The notes: a model not told the origin generated them from the letters alone. A stretch of 64,000 nt of DNA from Limnobacter sp. (GCA_029866125.1 JARWZZ010000011.1:1-64000); one strand, 5' to 3'. Shown: positions 1 to 7,930, counted from the stretch's first letter. Numbers and translations are program-made.

Positions 1-82
1 CCCATTCCGAACAGGACCGTGAAACGCCTTAGCGCCGATGATAGTGTGCATTCGCATGTGAAAGTAGGACATCGTCAGGCTC
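1..82 (+). rRNA. rrf: 5S ribosomal RNA, 3' portion (partial)
   Basis: The window opens inside a 5S rRNA. The conserved CCCATTCCGAACAG start of the central region, the GATGATAGTGT stretch and the closing GTAGGACATCGTCAGGCT are all visible. About the first 35 bases lie outside the window. The 3' boundary near base 82 is judged from the usual 5S end and may be off by a base or two. It is followed directly by a strong terminator, so this is the last gene of an rrn operon. Confidence 0.93.
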
Positions 83-98
83 TCCAATTCAATACAAG

Positions 99-128
99 AA
101 ACCCCGTCACGCAAAGACGGGGTTTTTT
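99..128 (+). terminator. Rho-independent terminator of the rrn operon
   Basis: CCCCGTC (102-108) pairs with GACGGGG (116-122) around a 7-base loop, and a run of six T follows. It lies about 17 bases after the 5S gene. Confidence 0.9.
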
Positions 129-262
129 GTTTTTAGACTTCAGTTTGTTTTTAGACCTCATTTTTGTTTTTAGGCTTCACCCAGGCCGTGGATTGCACGC
201 CAATTGCGCCTGTGTTAGAACTGACTCATGTCCTACCGTCAAGTTTTTTGAAGGGGTATTTC

Positions 263-586
263 ATGGGTGCTGCTCATCATGTTCAGATTGACTTGCAAAC
301 CTTAATCACTCTAGTGCAGGAAGTGGAGAGAGAGGACCCGATTGATTACGGGTCTCTTCCGATCGATGAAGCCGAGCTTCGGCAAGCTTGTTGTGCGGGG
401 GCCCTGAACATACTACAGAGCGCGGCGTTGTTTGAGGCAGAAGATGTGTTGTATGTTTTGCTGTCCTCTATGGCGAAGTTGCTTGAAGAAAATGTGCTGT
501 TGCATGCTCAGAATCTTGAGCGTGGTGAAGGCATTAATAATTACATGGTCAAACAGATTCTTGAGCATGCCAAAAGACCAAAGTAA
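263..586 (+). CDS. Small conserved-looking acidic protein of unknown function
   Basis: Encodes 107 residues; I do not recognise the family. The reading frame is open further upstream, but the ATG at 263 is preferred because GAAGGGG sits 7-13 bases before it and the upstream part would run into the rRNA terminator region. The protein is acidic and apparently all-helical, with no signal peptide or membrane segment. A central stretch has two neighbouring cysteines (RQACCAGAL), and a basic tail ends AKRPK. Its size and character suit a small cytosolic helical bundle. It stands alone between the rrn operon and the Nudix gene, with about 170 bases to the latter. No function is proposed. Confidence 0.7.
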   Translation: MGAAHHVQIDLQTLITLVQEVEREDPIDYGSLPIDEAELRQACCAGALNILQSAALFEAEDVLYVLLSSMAKLLEENVLLHAQNLERGEGINNYMVKQILEHAKRPK

Positions 587-597
587 GCGGTGCTGCC

Positions 598-627
598 GAA
601 AACCATACTGTAGAAAACCATACTGTA
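598..627 (+). repeat. Two tandem copies of a 15-bp unit
   Basis: The unit GAAAACCATACTGTA occurs at 598-612 and 613-627, exactly repeated. A degenerate third copy follows (GATAAGCGCACTGTG, 628-642). It lies in the spacer between the small unknown gene and the Nudix gene. This may be a slipped-strand duplication or a pair of protein-binding sites. Confidence 0.75.
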
Positions 628-756
628 GATAAGCGCACTGTGGTAATGCTTCCTGTATCGAGAACAGTAGGCATGATAGAAACTGTCACCTTGCCTATCG
701 AATGAGGCGTATCGGCGAATTGCCGGGCTGCGCATCGATTAACTGAAAGGATTTCT

Positions 757-1311
757 ATGTCTGACAAGGACGAAAACCACCTTGAAGAGCGTTGTATCGA
801 AAGCGTACGGGTATTTGATGGTCATTTGATGAAGGTGAATCAAGACCGGGTCCGTCTTCCAAACGGGGCCGAATCGATACGTGAATACAATGTACATCCA
901 GGTGCTGTCATGGTGATTCCTGTCCTGGACGATGGCAGGTATGTGATGGAGCGTCAGTTTCGATACCCACTGCGCAAGGTATTTTTGGAGTTTCCTGCTG
1001 GCAAGTTGGACCCTGGTGAGGAGCCATTGCAAACCGCACATCGAGAGCTTCTAGAAGAAACCGGTTATGTTGCTCAAAGACTTGAGTATTTAACGACTAT
1101 TCATCCGGTTATTTCATATTCCACTGAATATATTCAGCTTTTTGCTGCGTACGGCTTGTCACTCCAAGAGCAATGCTTGGACGACAATGAGTTTTTAGAT
1201 GTGGTGTTGGTGGAGCCTCAGGAGTTGATGGGGCTGATTAGACAGGGTGAGGTAACTGATGTGAAAACAATCATTGGTGCATTTTGGCTATGTGGGCCAA
1301 GGGCTACATAA
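757..1311 (+). CDS. nudF: Nudix hydrolase, ADP-ribose pyrophosphatase type
   Basis: Encodes 184 residues. The full Nudix box is present at about residues 82-104, from GKLDPGEE through RELLEETGY; the glutamates of REXXEE bind the catalytic metal. The preceding AYGL/FRYP-type strands and the length fit the ADP-ribose diphosphatase branch (NudF-like), which splits ADP-ribose into AMP and ribose 5-phosphate in the cytosol. The start is the ATG at 757 with GAAAGGA just upstream. It appears monocistronic: 170 bases of spacer on one side and 200 on the other. Nudix enzymes are hard to assign by sequence, so another nucleoside-diphosphate-sugar substrate is possible. Confidence 0.88.
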   Translation: MSDKDENHLEERCIESVRVFDGHLMKVNQDRVRLPNGAESIREYNVHPGAVMVIPVLDDGRYVMERQFRYPLRKVFLEFPAGKLDPGEEPLQTAHRELLEETGYVAQRLEYLTTIHPVISYSTEYIQLFAAYGLSLQEQCLDDNEFLDVVLVEPQELMGLIRQGEVTDVKTIIGAFWLCGPRAT

Positions 1312-1512
1312 ATTTAGGTGTTTTACTCGGTATTTGTGGTAATTTCCTGCTTTTTGTCTGTTTTATGACGTATTTGCTTGGTTTTGTAACTTTCAAAATA
1401 ACCTTGTATTGAACCCTCTAATTCCTCGAAGTACATTTGTACTCTGAAAGGCTCGAATTATTCGAGATTGATCAGCCACCTGAATTTGACATCGGTGGAA
1501 AGGAGAGTTCTG

Positions 1513-2571
1513 ATGTTTAAGCTGTCGAGATTTTCATGCCTACCAGCCTTGCTTGTTGCCGCTGGTTTATCCTTGAGTGGTCCAGCTGCGGCTCAAGCCG
1601 TAAGTAGCTCGGAGCCTTCCATTTGCGTGTTCGATTACTTGGGCAGCAAAGGCCCAATTGCCAACCTGGCCACTGAGTATGCTTTGGAGGGACGCAAAAA
1701 TGGCTACGCCTTCAAGCCTGTGATTTATACCAATGAGTCCGTTGCGACCAAGGACTTTGAAACCGGCCAATGTGACGGTTTAGTGGCTACGGGAATCCGT
1801 ACACGTCGATTCAACTCATTCACGGGCAGCTTGGATGCGATTGGGGGTTTACCTGATTATCGCGCTGTGCTGACTGCACTGAAGACCATGGGTAGTGATC
1901 AACTGCAATCTGTGATGGTTCAAGGTGATTATGAAGTGGGTGGTGTATTGCCTTTTGGTGCGGCTTATATTTTCGTAAATGATCGGGATATCAATACCCT
2001 GGGTAAGGCAGCGGGTAAAAAAGTGGCCGCTTTGGCACATGACGAATCGCAAATTAAGCTGATTGAGGCGGTTGGTGCTCAACCTGTGGCTGCGGATGTT
2101 TCCAACTACGGTAGTTTGTTTAACAACGGCGCTGTGGATATTATCGTGGCCCCTTCGATTGCTTATCAGCCTTTGGAGTTGTACCGCGGCTTGAAGAAGC
2201 GTGGTGCGGTTGTCCAGATGCCAGTGGCGATGGTGACTTACCAGATCATCATGAGGAAGTCCAAGTTTGCTCCTGGTTCTGGCTTGAAATTGCGCAAGTA
2301 CGTGGCCAGTGAGATGCCTAAGGCGCTTGAGGCTGTGAAGAAGGTGGATCGTCAAATCCCTTCAAAATTGTTCATGCCGTTATCAGCGGCCGACAAAGCG
2401 GATTACGCTTTCAAAATGCGTGAAGCGCGTGTGGCACTGAGCAAAGAGGGCATATACGACGGTTGCTCGCTGCGTTTGATGAAAAAGGTGCGCTGTAATG
2501 TTGACCCATCCGGTGGCGATTGCCGTTTGCCCGAAGAGTACAAAGTGGCACCGACTTGCCCAATCAAGTAA
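1513..2571 (+). CDS. AdeT-like periplasmic solute-binding protein (DUF6091-type), copy 1
   Basis: Encodes 352 residues with a clear Sec signal (hydrophobic stretch ending GPAAAQA). The start is the ATG at 1513 because AGGAGAG lies 5 bases before it; an in-frame codon at 1468 has no such site. The mature part has the marks of the family typified by AdeT1/AdeT2 of Acinetobacter: ICVFDYLGSKGPI near the start, then ETGQCDG, FTGSLDAIGG, FGAAYIFVNDRDI, VDIIVAP and PLELYRGL. These resemble TRAP-type substrate-binding proteins. No membrane transport partner lies nearby. A close paralogue sits at 20666-21772 with the same motif order. Substrate unknown. The stop is 9 bases from the end of the convergent LysR gene. 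Confidence 0.85.
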   Translation: MFKLSRFSCLPALLVAAGLSLSGPAAAQAVSSSEPSICVFDYLGSKGPIANLATEYALEGRKNGYAFKPVIYTNESVATKDFETGQCDGLVATGIRTRRFNSFTGSLDAIGGLPDYRAVLTALKTMGSDQLQSVMVQGDYEVGGVLPFGAAYIFVNDRDINTLGKAAGKKVAALAHDESQIKLIEAVGAQPVAADVSNYGSLFNNGAVDIIVAPSIAYQPLELYRGLKKRGAVVQMPVAMVTYQIIMRKSKFAPGSGLKLRKYVASEMPKALEAVKKVDRQIPSKLFMPLSAADKADYAFKMREARVALSKEGIYDGCSLRLMKKVRCNVDPSGGDCRLPEEYKVAPTCPIK

Positions 2572-2580
2572 ATGGGAGTT

Positions 2581-3522
2581 TTAGCGGGACGAGGGTTTGT
2601 TTGTGTCATTTTTAATGAATTGGCCCAAGTCCCTGTCGTTTTGAAACTCTTCCAAGAAAAAATCCACAAAACATCGGATTTTGAGTGAAGGCCTTCGGGA
2701 AGGTTGAAAAACCACATTCAGCGGAAGTTCGCTGGTTTTCCATTCTGGAAGCAGCACTTCCACATGCCCAGCGCGTAGGTCTTCACCATAGATCCAGGTT
2801 GGGGAATAAGTCAATCCGAGTCCATCCAATACGCCTTGACGAATAGCCTCGGAGCTATTGGATTGAAAGTTGCTGGCTACAGTGACCGCCTCTGGTCCAC
2901 GCTTTGGGTGAACAAATACCCATTCTTGATAATTGCTGATGCCAGTGTAGAGAAGGCAGTTGTGTTGCCCTAGGTCTTGCACGGTTTTTGGTCGGCCGTG
3001 CTTTTCGATGTAGGCTTTGGACGCGACCAAAGCACGGGGTACGGTGCCAATGTGCCGTGCAATTAGCCTGCTGTCTTTGAGTTCCCCAACCCGGAAGGTG
3101 ACATCAATGCCGGCTGCGACCAGGTCAACGAAACTGTCATTCAGTTGCAGGTCGATGCGCATGTGTGGGTATTGGCGGTAGAAGGATTCGAGGCGGGGCA
3201 CCAAATGAAGGCGACCGAATGCCATTGGGGCCGCTACTCGCAGTAGGCCGCTGACGTCGTGTTCTGTGTGATGGACTTCAAGCCGGGCTTCTTCAACGTT
3301 TTCTAGAATTTGCCGACAACGTTCAAAATAGAGTTTGCCCGCTTCAGTCAGTGAATGGCTGCGTGTGGTGCGCACAAGGAGTTTGACTCCGAGTTGGGAT
3401 TCAAGCGCCTGAATTTGCTTGCTGATGGCCGATTGGGTGGTTTGCTCTCGGCGGGCTACTTCTGAAAAGTTACCTGATTCAACGACTTGGACGTAGGTTT
3501 CCATGAGTTTAAGTCGATCCAT
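2581..3522 (-). CDS. LysR family transcriptional regulator
   Basis: Encodes 313 residues. The N-terminal winged helix-turn-helix is typical of LysR proteins (about residues 1-60: FSEVARREQTTQSAISKQI, then LGVKLLVRTTR). It is followed by the two-lobed effector domain with a LRVAAPMAFGR start. The ATG at 3522 is chosen because AAAGGTG precedes it at good distance; a GTG three codons upstream is the alternative. It is divergent from the old-yellow-enzyme gene at 3720, the classic arrangement in which a LysR protein controls its neighbour and itself. A 6-bp inverted repeat at 3609-3629 is a candidate operator. The subgroup resembles the DNA-binding regulators next to NemA/quinone-reductase genes, so the inducer may be an electrophile, but this is inference. 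Confidence 0.9.
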   Translation of the reverse strand: MDRLKLMETYVQVVESGNFSEVARREQTTQSAISKQIQALESQLGVKLLVRTTRSHSLTEAGKLYFERCRQILENVEEARLEVHHTEHDVSGLLRVAAPMAFGRLHLVPRLESFYRQYPHMRIDLQLNDSFVDLVAAGIDVTFRVGELKDSRLIARHIGTVPRALVASKAYIEKHGRPKTVQDLGQHNCLLYTGISNYQEWVFVHPKRGPEAVTVASNFQSNSSEAIRQGVLDGLGLTYSPTWIYGEDLRAGHVEVLLPEWKTSELPLNVVFQPSRRPSLKIRCFVDFFLEEFQNDRDLGQFIKNDTNKPSSR

Positions 3523-3608
3523 TGGGTGCACCTTTTTTCATTCATTCTTTTTGGGAATAAATACTATAACAATCATCCTCTATTTAAGGGGAAGGTTTTT
3601 GCATATGA

Positions 3609-3629
3609 TGGCAATTGGTTAATTTGCCA
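3609..3629. promoter_or_regulatory. Inverted repeat between LysR and old-yellow-enzyme genes
   Basis: TGGCAA (3609-3614) and TTGCCA (3624-3629) form a perfect 6-bp inverted repeat with a 9-base spacer. It sits in the divergent promoter region. LysR operators are commonly interrupted palindromes of this kind. Binding by the neighbouring regulator is inferred from position only. Confidence 0.35.
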
Positions 3630-3719
3630 GGCTAGATGATCAAATCGCAGCATGAGGCAGATTAGGCCCGCATTGACGAGTTTGAATTTTTGGTTATTAA
3701 TGAAGTGAGCAGGACGCAT

Positions 3720-4805
3720 ATGAATCAGATTAAATTGTTTCAACCCGGTCGGATTGGCAGTATCGAAGTGAAGAATCGATTGGTGATGGCACCTTTGACT
3801 CGTTGCCGCGCAGACGAAGCGGCAGGCGACATCCCGGGAAGTGCGATGAATGTGGAGTACTACCGCCAGCGCGCCAGTGCAGGCCTGATTATCAGTGAAG
3901 GGACGCAAGTGGCCCCAGCAGGTAAGGGTTACATGGCAACCCCAGGTATTTACTCGCAAGCTCAGGTGGAAGGCTGGAAGCCCATTACCAAGGCTGTGCA
4001 TGAAGCGGGTGGAAAAATTATTGCGCAGATTTGGCATGTGGGTCGCATTACGCACCCAGCGTTGACGGGTGGTGCGCATCCGATTGCCCCGTCGGCGGTT
4101 AAGCCGAATGTGGTGGCCTATACGCATGAGGGCAAGGTGGATGTGCCGGTTCCACAGCCTTTGAAGGTTGAGGAAATTAAGCAGGTTGTTCAGCAATATG
4201 CTTTGGGTGCGCGCAATTCGATTGCAGCCGGTTTCGATGGAGTTGAAATCCATGGCGCGAATGGCTACCTCATTGACCAGTTTTTGCGTGATGGGGCCAA
4301 CAAGCGCACGGATGAATATGGTGGCTCAGTTGAGAACCGTGTGCGCTTTGCTTTGGAAGTGGTGGATGCGGTTATTGCTGAAGTGGGTGCTGGCAAAATG
4401 GGTATCCGTTTGTCCCCAGTAACCCCTTTCAATGATTTGGCTGACAGCAACCCACAGGCTGTGTTTGGTCTGCTGATCGAGGAGTTGAACAAGCGCGGTA
4501 TTGGCTTTATTCACATGATTGAGGGTGCCACTGGTGGCTCGCGGGATGAACCGGGTTTTGATTATGCGTGGGCGCGGTCTACTTTTAAAGGCACCTACAT
4601 TGCCAACAACGGCTATACCCGTGAGATGGCGATTGATGCAGTAAATGCTGGACGTGCAGATGCGGTGGCCTTTGGCCGTTTGTACATTGCCAACCCAGAT
4701 TTGTTGGAGCGTTTCCAGTTGAATGCGCCGCTTAATACACCAGACCCAAGCACTTTTTATGTGCCTGGCGAGAAGGGTTACACCGACTATCCTGCCCATG
4801 CGTAA
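3720..4805 (+). CDS. nemA: Old yellow enzyme family FMN ene-reductase (NemA-like)
   Basis: Encodes 361 residues, the usual length for the classical branch of the family. These enzymes use NADPH and FMN to reduce activated C=C bonds, N-ethylmaleimide or nitro compounds in the cytosol. Visible marks are NRLVMAPLTRCRA near the start (FMN binding), GRITHP, the substrate-anion site EIHGANGYLIDQF at about residues 177-189, DEYGGSVENR, and IANNGYT followed by VAFGRLYIANPDL for phosphate binding. The ATG at 3720 is used; a codon at 3690 in frame lacks a ribosome site. Divergent from a LysR gene, which likely controls it. The in vivo substrate cannot be told from sequence. Confidence 0.9.
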   Translation: MNQIKLFQPGRIGSIEVKNRLVMAPLTRCRADEAAGDIPGSAMNVEYYRQRASAGLIISEGTQVAPAGKGYMATPGIYSQAQVEGWKPITKAVHEAGGKIIAQIWHVGRITHPALTGGAHPIAPSAVKPNVVAYTHEGKVDVPVPQPLKVEEIKQVVQQYALGARNSIAAGFDGVEIHGANGYLIDQFLRDGANKRTDEYGGSVENRVRFALEVVDAVIAEVGAGKMGIRLSPVTPFNDLADSNPQAVFGLLIEELNKRGIGFIHMIEGATGGSRDEPGFDYAWARSTFKGTYIANNGYTREMAIDAVNAGRADAVAFGRLYIANPDLLERFQLNAPLNTPDPSTFYVPGEKGYTDYPAHA

Positions 4806-4835
4806 GTCGGCATTGATCTGATCTTTTTTGTTTTT

Positions 4836-4870
4836 ATTGCCTGGCGACATGGTTGATGTTGCCAGGCAAT
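4836..4870. other. Inverted repeat after the ene-reductase gene
   Basis: ATTGCCTGGC (4836-4845) and GCCAGGCAAT (4861-4870) form a perfect 10-bp stem with a 15-base loop, 30 bases after the stop at 4805. No T-run follows on either strand; the T-rich stretch is before the stem. It may still protect the 3' end of the messenger or act with Rho, but it is not a canonical intrinsic terminator. Confidence 0.55.
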
Positions 4871-4973
4871 GCAAGGTTCCCCACCTTGTGTTCTGAATCC
4901 ATTTCCCTCCACCCGATAGTACCAATGAGTAACTTCACTCACATCTGAGCTCCCTGGAGTTCACACAAACCCC

Positions 4974-5627
4974 ATGTTCAATCAAACCCATTTGAGGAAA
5001 CTCGGAATGGTTCTCGCCTTGCTCTTTGCCGCTTTGGCAGGATGGGGCTTGGGTAAACAGAATGTTCAACCGCAAGTTGAACCGATTGTCGTGACAAATG
5101 AGGTGGACATTGGCTTTGCTCAGGGCATGTTGGTGCATCACGGCCAAGCCATTCACATGGCGATGCTTGTAAAGGATTCAGAATCGCCCGAGGTGCAGGG
5201 CTTGGCTCAATCCATTTTAATCAATCAGACCCATGAGTCGGGTTTACTCCGAGGGTGGTTGACGGCTTGGAATGCACCCGTGATGGTTGCTGGTCCACCC
5301 ATGGCATGGGTTGAGAATGCCAAGAATTTAACTTCGCTTGAAGACATTCAATACGCTTCCCAATGCAAGGCCAGTGGGGGTGTGATGCCGGGTATGGCAA
5401 CGCCTGAACAGTTGGATCAGTTGCGAACGGCGAAAGGGGAAGAGCAGAGTCGATTGTTTTTCAATTTGATGATGGCGCACCATCGAGCGGCTTTGCCCAT
5501 GGCTGGTTTTGCAATTAGGAACGGGTCATCCAGCTTGATAAAAAATTTTGCGCTGGCTATGGCGAAAGATCAGTCCACTGAAATTGCGTGGATGGAGCGC
5601 AGATTGAGTTCCGATGTGCCGCTTTGA
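4974..5627 (+). CDS. DUF305 domain protein, membrane-anchored periplasmic
   Basis: Encodes 217 residues. One N-terminal hydrophobic segment (about residues 12-26) acts as a signal anchor. The rest is a DUF305 domain, a four-helix bundle of the ferritin-like type, with its two hallmark motifs: FAQGMLVHHGQAIHMA near residue 50 and MMAHHRAALPMA near residue 165. The paired histidines in each motif suggest metal binding, and family members often sit with copper-handling genes; no such genes are adjacent here. The MPGMATPEQLDQL stretch is also typical. The next gene is an LVIVD lipoprotein 85 bases downstream on the same strand, possibly co-transcribed. Function is not established for the family. 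Confidence 0.85.
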   Translation: MFNQTHLRKLGMVLALLFAALAGWGLGKQNVQPQVEPIVVTNEVDIGFAQGMLVHHGQAIHMAMLVKDSESPEVQGLAQSILINQTHESGLLRGWLTAWNAPVMVAGPPMAWVENAKNLTSLEDIQYASQCKASGGVMPGMATPEQLDQLRTAKGEEQSRLFFNLMMAHHRAALPMAGFAIRNGSSSLIKNFALAMAKDQSTEIAWMERRLSSDVPL

Positions 5628-5712
5628 GATTGGGACCTGAGGGTTCGGTTTGAAAGTAAATCATTCCAAGATTGAAAAAAATTAGAAATTACGACGAGAC
5701 AAGGATTAGAAC

Positions 5713-7194
5713 ATGCTGAAGAGTTCAAAGCGGTATGCATTGACTGCACTGGTTGTACCTGGCCTTTTGACCGGCTGTTTGGGTGGGAATGACTCGCCTT
5801 TGGGTACCACCTCTTCGGCCTCTGCAACAAGTTCCAATCAGGTACAAAGGGCAAATGACGGTGTGAATATTGCGGCAACACCACAGGGGGAATGTGGCCC
5901 AGGGTCCAAAGAGGAAACAGGTTTGCAGGGACGCGTCTCGCAGGCTGACCATGACGCGGGGCGCGCTGCTGCGGGCTTCAACTGCAATATGCAAATGGTG
6001 GGCTCATTTGTTGTGCCCAATACGATTGGCACTGTCGGCGGTTTTAAAGTTGAGCGTTATGTGGACAAGAAGGGCAACGACTGTGCGTATTTCGATAGCA
6101 CTTTGCTGTACCCGACGAACCTGTTGGACCGCCAGCAGGGGGTAAGTGTGTTTGACATGAAGGACCCGACCAAGCCGGTTAAAACTGCATCATTGATTAC
6201 CCCTGCGATGCTGTCGCCGCACGAGTCTGTGGTGGTAAGCCAAGAAGGCGGAATTCTGGCTGCTGTATTAGGTAACCCCGCTTTTGGCCCCGGTATCGTA
6301 GATGTGTACGACATTTCTCAGGATTGCCGTAAGCCTGTGCTGAAGTCGTCTACGCCATTGGGTGTGTTTGGCCATGAAAGCGGTTTGTCCCCAGATGGTA
6401 AGACTTTTTATTCAGCATCCCCTGCGACGTCAACTTTGGTGGCGTTGGATATTTCTAATCCGTCTTTGCCCAAGCCTTTGTGGTCGGGTAATTACCCTTC
6501 GCATGGTTTGTCTTTAAGTGCGGATGGCAACCGTGCCTATTTGGCAGCGATGGGCAATACCAATGGTGTGATTATTTTGGATGTGTCCGAGATTCAGGCG
6601 CGTAAGGCGAACCCGCAGGTGCGTCAAATTTCAGCCTTGACCTGGGATACGGTGTCGATTCCACAAAACGCAATTCCGATCACCATCAAGGGTAAGCCTT
6701 ATTTGGTGGAGGTTGATGAGTATTCAGGCGGTTCGGGTGGAAGCCCTGTGGGCTTGAATGGGCCTTTGGTGGGCGCGGCACGCATGATTGATATTTCGGA
6801 TGAAACGAGGCCGAAAGTGGTGTCGAATATGCGCCTTGAAGTGCATAACATAGCCAACCGCGAAACAATTGCAAATGACCCAGGTGCACAAAACCCGACG
6901 GGTGGTTACGCTGGGCACTATTGCAATGTGCCGACTCGAGTGGACCCGACGATTGTGGCCTGTAGCATGATTTTGTCGGGTTTGCGGGTGTTTGATATTC
7001 GGGACCCTGCGAACCCGGTTGAGGTGGCTTATTACAATGCGCCGGTGCAGCCACGGCTTTTGACTTTGCCTGCGCCTGCGAGTAACTGGGCGATGTCTAG
7101 CCCCGCGTTTGTGCCTGAGCGCAAAGAAATTTGGTACACCGATGGTTATCAGGGATTCTTTGTGGTGAAGGTAATCAATGATGCGTGGAAGTAG
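5713..7194 (+). CDS. LVIVD-repeat beta-propeller lipoprotein
   Basis: Encodes 493 residues. The N-terminus is a lipoprotein signal with lipobox LLTGC (Cys about residue 22), followed by a Ser/Thr-rich linker. The body contains repeated strands such as GVSVFDMKDPTKPVK, VDVYDISQDC, LVALDISNPSLPK, VIILDVSEIQ, ARMIDISDETRPK and LRVFDIRDPANPV. These are LVIVD repeats that fold as a propeller. Asp after Gly in AARMIDI-type strands is regular. Such proteins are exported and of unknown role, perhaps binding or scaffolding. The start ATG at 5713 has AAGGATTAG upstream. The stop is followed by the long repeat-rich spacer. Confidence 0.85.
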   Translation: MLKSSKRYALTALVVPGLLTGCLGGNDSPLGTTSSASATSSNQVQRANDGVNIAATPQGECGPGSKEETGLQGRVSQADHDAGRAAAGFNCNMQMVGSFVVPNTIGTVGGFKVERYVDKKGNDCAYFDSTLLYPTNLLDRQQGVSVFDMKDPTKPVKTASLITPAMLSPHESVVVSQEGGILAAVLGNPAFGPGIVDVYDISQDCRKPVLKSSTPLGVFGHESGLSPDGKTFYSASPATSTLVALDISNPSLPKPLWSGNYPSHGLSLSADGNRAYLAAMGNTNGVIILDVSEIQARKANPQVRQISALTWDTVSIPQNAIPITIKGKPYLVEVDEYSGGSGGSPVGLNGPLVGAARMIDISDETRPKVVSNMRLEVHNIANRETIANDPGAQNPTGGYAGHYCNVPTRVDPTIVACSMILSGLRVFDIRDPANPVEVAYYNAPVQPRLLTLPAPASNWAMSSPAFVPERKEIWYTDGYQGFFVVKVINDAWK

Positions 7195-7207
7195 GGCTGG
7201 CTGTGTA

Positions 7208-7283
7208 GGTTGCGCAATCGGCGTTTAGGTTGCGCAATCTGTGTTTGGGTTGCGTAATCGGTGTTTAAGTTGCGCAATCGCAG
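7208..7283 (+). repeat. Four tandem copies of a 20-bp unit with a TTGCGCAA core
   Basis: Units begin at 7208, 7228, 7248 and 7268, each starting (G/A)GTTGCG(C/T)AATC; the last is cut short. Three of the four hold the self-complementary core TTGCGCAA; the third has TTGCGTAA. The exact 20-base period is near two helical turns. It lies 13 bases after the stop of the LVIVD gene. Confidence 0.8.
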
Positions 7284-7310
7284 TCGACTGACCGGTTCGC
7301 TTGGTGACGC

Positions 7311-7592
7311 TTGTTTCCGGGCGCCACAGCGTTATTAGATGGATCGATGCAGATGTGTTTTGTCGCCCGGCGCGTCCCCTTAAATCGCTCAACCGGTTCA
7401 GCCTGACTGCGCTTGAGCAACTGCCCATCTGCCCAACTGCCCAACTGAACATCTGCTGCCTGCGTAAACTCGGCGCTTGCTTAGAGGCCTACTCAGTGAG
7501 CCTGAGTTCCCTTGGCGATTCAAAAAGCTGCGCCGGGCGACAAAACACATCTACACCGACGAATCCAAGCCTGTAACGGAGCCCGGAAGAAA
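7311..7592. repeat. Inverted pair of a roughly 100-bp non-coding element
   Basis: Bases 7351-7373 are the exact reverse complement of 7530-7552, 23 bp without mismatch. Similarity continues outward and inward with mismatches, so that about 7311-7413 and about 7487-7592 look like two copies of one element in opposite orientation. Shared blocks include TCCGGGC near 7316, AATCGC at 7383-7388 against GCGATT at 7515-7520, and a TCAGnCTnACTG block. Each copy also has its own stem: CCGGGCG (7317-7323) with CGCCCGG (7364-7370), and CCGGGC (7533-7538) with GCCCGG (7581-7586). No convincing gene overlaps it. It resembles a palindromic dispersed repeat rather than a gene. Confidence 0.7.
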
Positions 7593-7632
7593 GCAGCTTT
7601 AAGCCAGGGGACCAGCGCACTGGGTGGGCCGA

Positions 7633-7818
7633 TCAAGCAACTCATCAAGCAACTCATCAAGCAACTCATCAAGCAACTCATCAAGCAACTCATCAAGCAA
7701 CTCATCAAGCAACTCATCAAGCAACTCTTCAAGCAACTCATCAAGCAACTCATCAAGCAACTCATCAAGCAACTCATCAAGCAACTCTTCAAGCAACTCT
7801 TCAAGCAACTCTTCAAGC
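7633..7818 (+). repeat. Fifteen tandem copies of a 12-bp unit
   Basis: The unit TCAAGCAACTCA (or ...CTCT) repeats without break from 7633 to 7812, with a partial copy to 7818. The only variation is A/T at the last position. Bases 7681-7740 and 7741-7800 are almost the same, showing a 60-bp higher-order copy. All frames stay open because the unit is a multiple of three, which creates spurious open frames (Ser/Asn, Ile/Lys/Gln/Leu and others). It ends about 110 bases before the liuA start. Confidence 0.9.
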
Positions 7819-7930
7819 CGCATCATTGGCGCGTTTTGCAACCTAATTGGCGCTTGCAGAACCCAATACAAATTTACACTTGTCAAAATCCCCAAACTAC
7901 AATTTGACTACCATTTCTGGAGAGTAATCC

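Noticed and set aside
1400-1414. AACCTTGTATTGAAC at 1400-1414 matches 63952-63966 at 14 of 15 bases, both upstream of genes
   Set aside because: In 64 kb compared with itself many 15-base pairs with one mismatch are expected by chance; no third copy was noticed.
4836-4870. Intrinsic terminator for the ene-reductase gene
   Set aside because: The stem is perfect but no T-run follows on either strand; kept only as an inverted repeat.
7208-7283. Replication origin with iterons
   Set aside because: No DnaA boxes, AT-rich unwinding region or replication gene nearby; the repeats are better seen as a binding array.
7225-7576. Short genes at 7225-7452 (-) and 7301-7576 (+)
   Set aside because: They share the short peptide AGRQNTS only because they cross opposite copies of the same inverted DNA element; no ribosome sites or protein-like composition.
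7633-7818. CRISPR array
   Set aside because: Units are 12 bp and contiguous, with no spacers; no cas genes are in the window.
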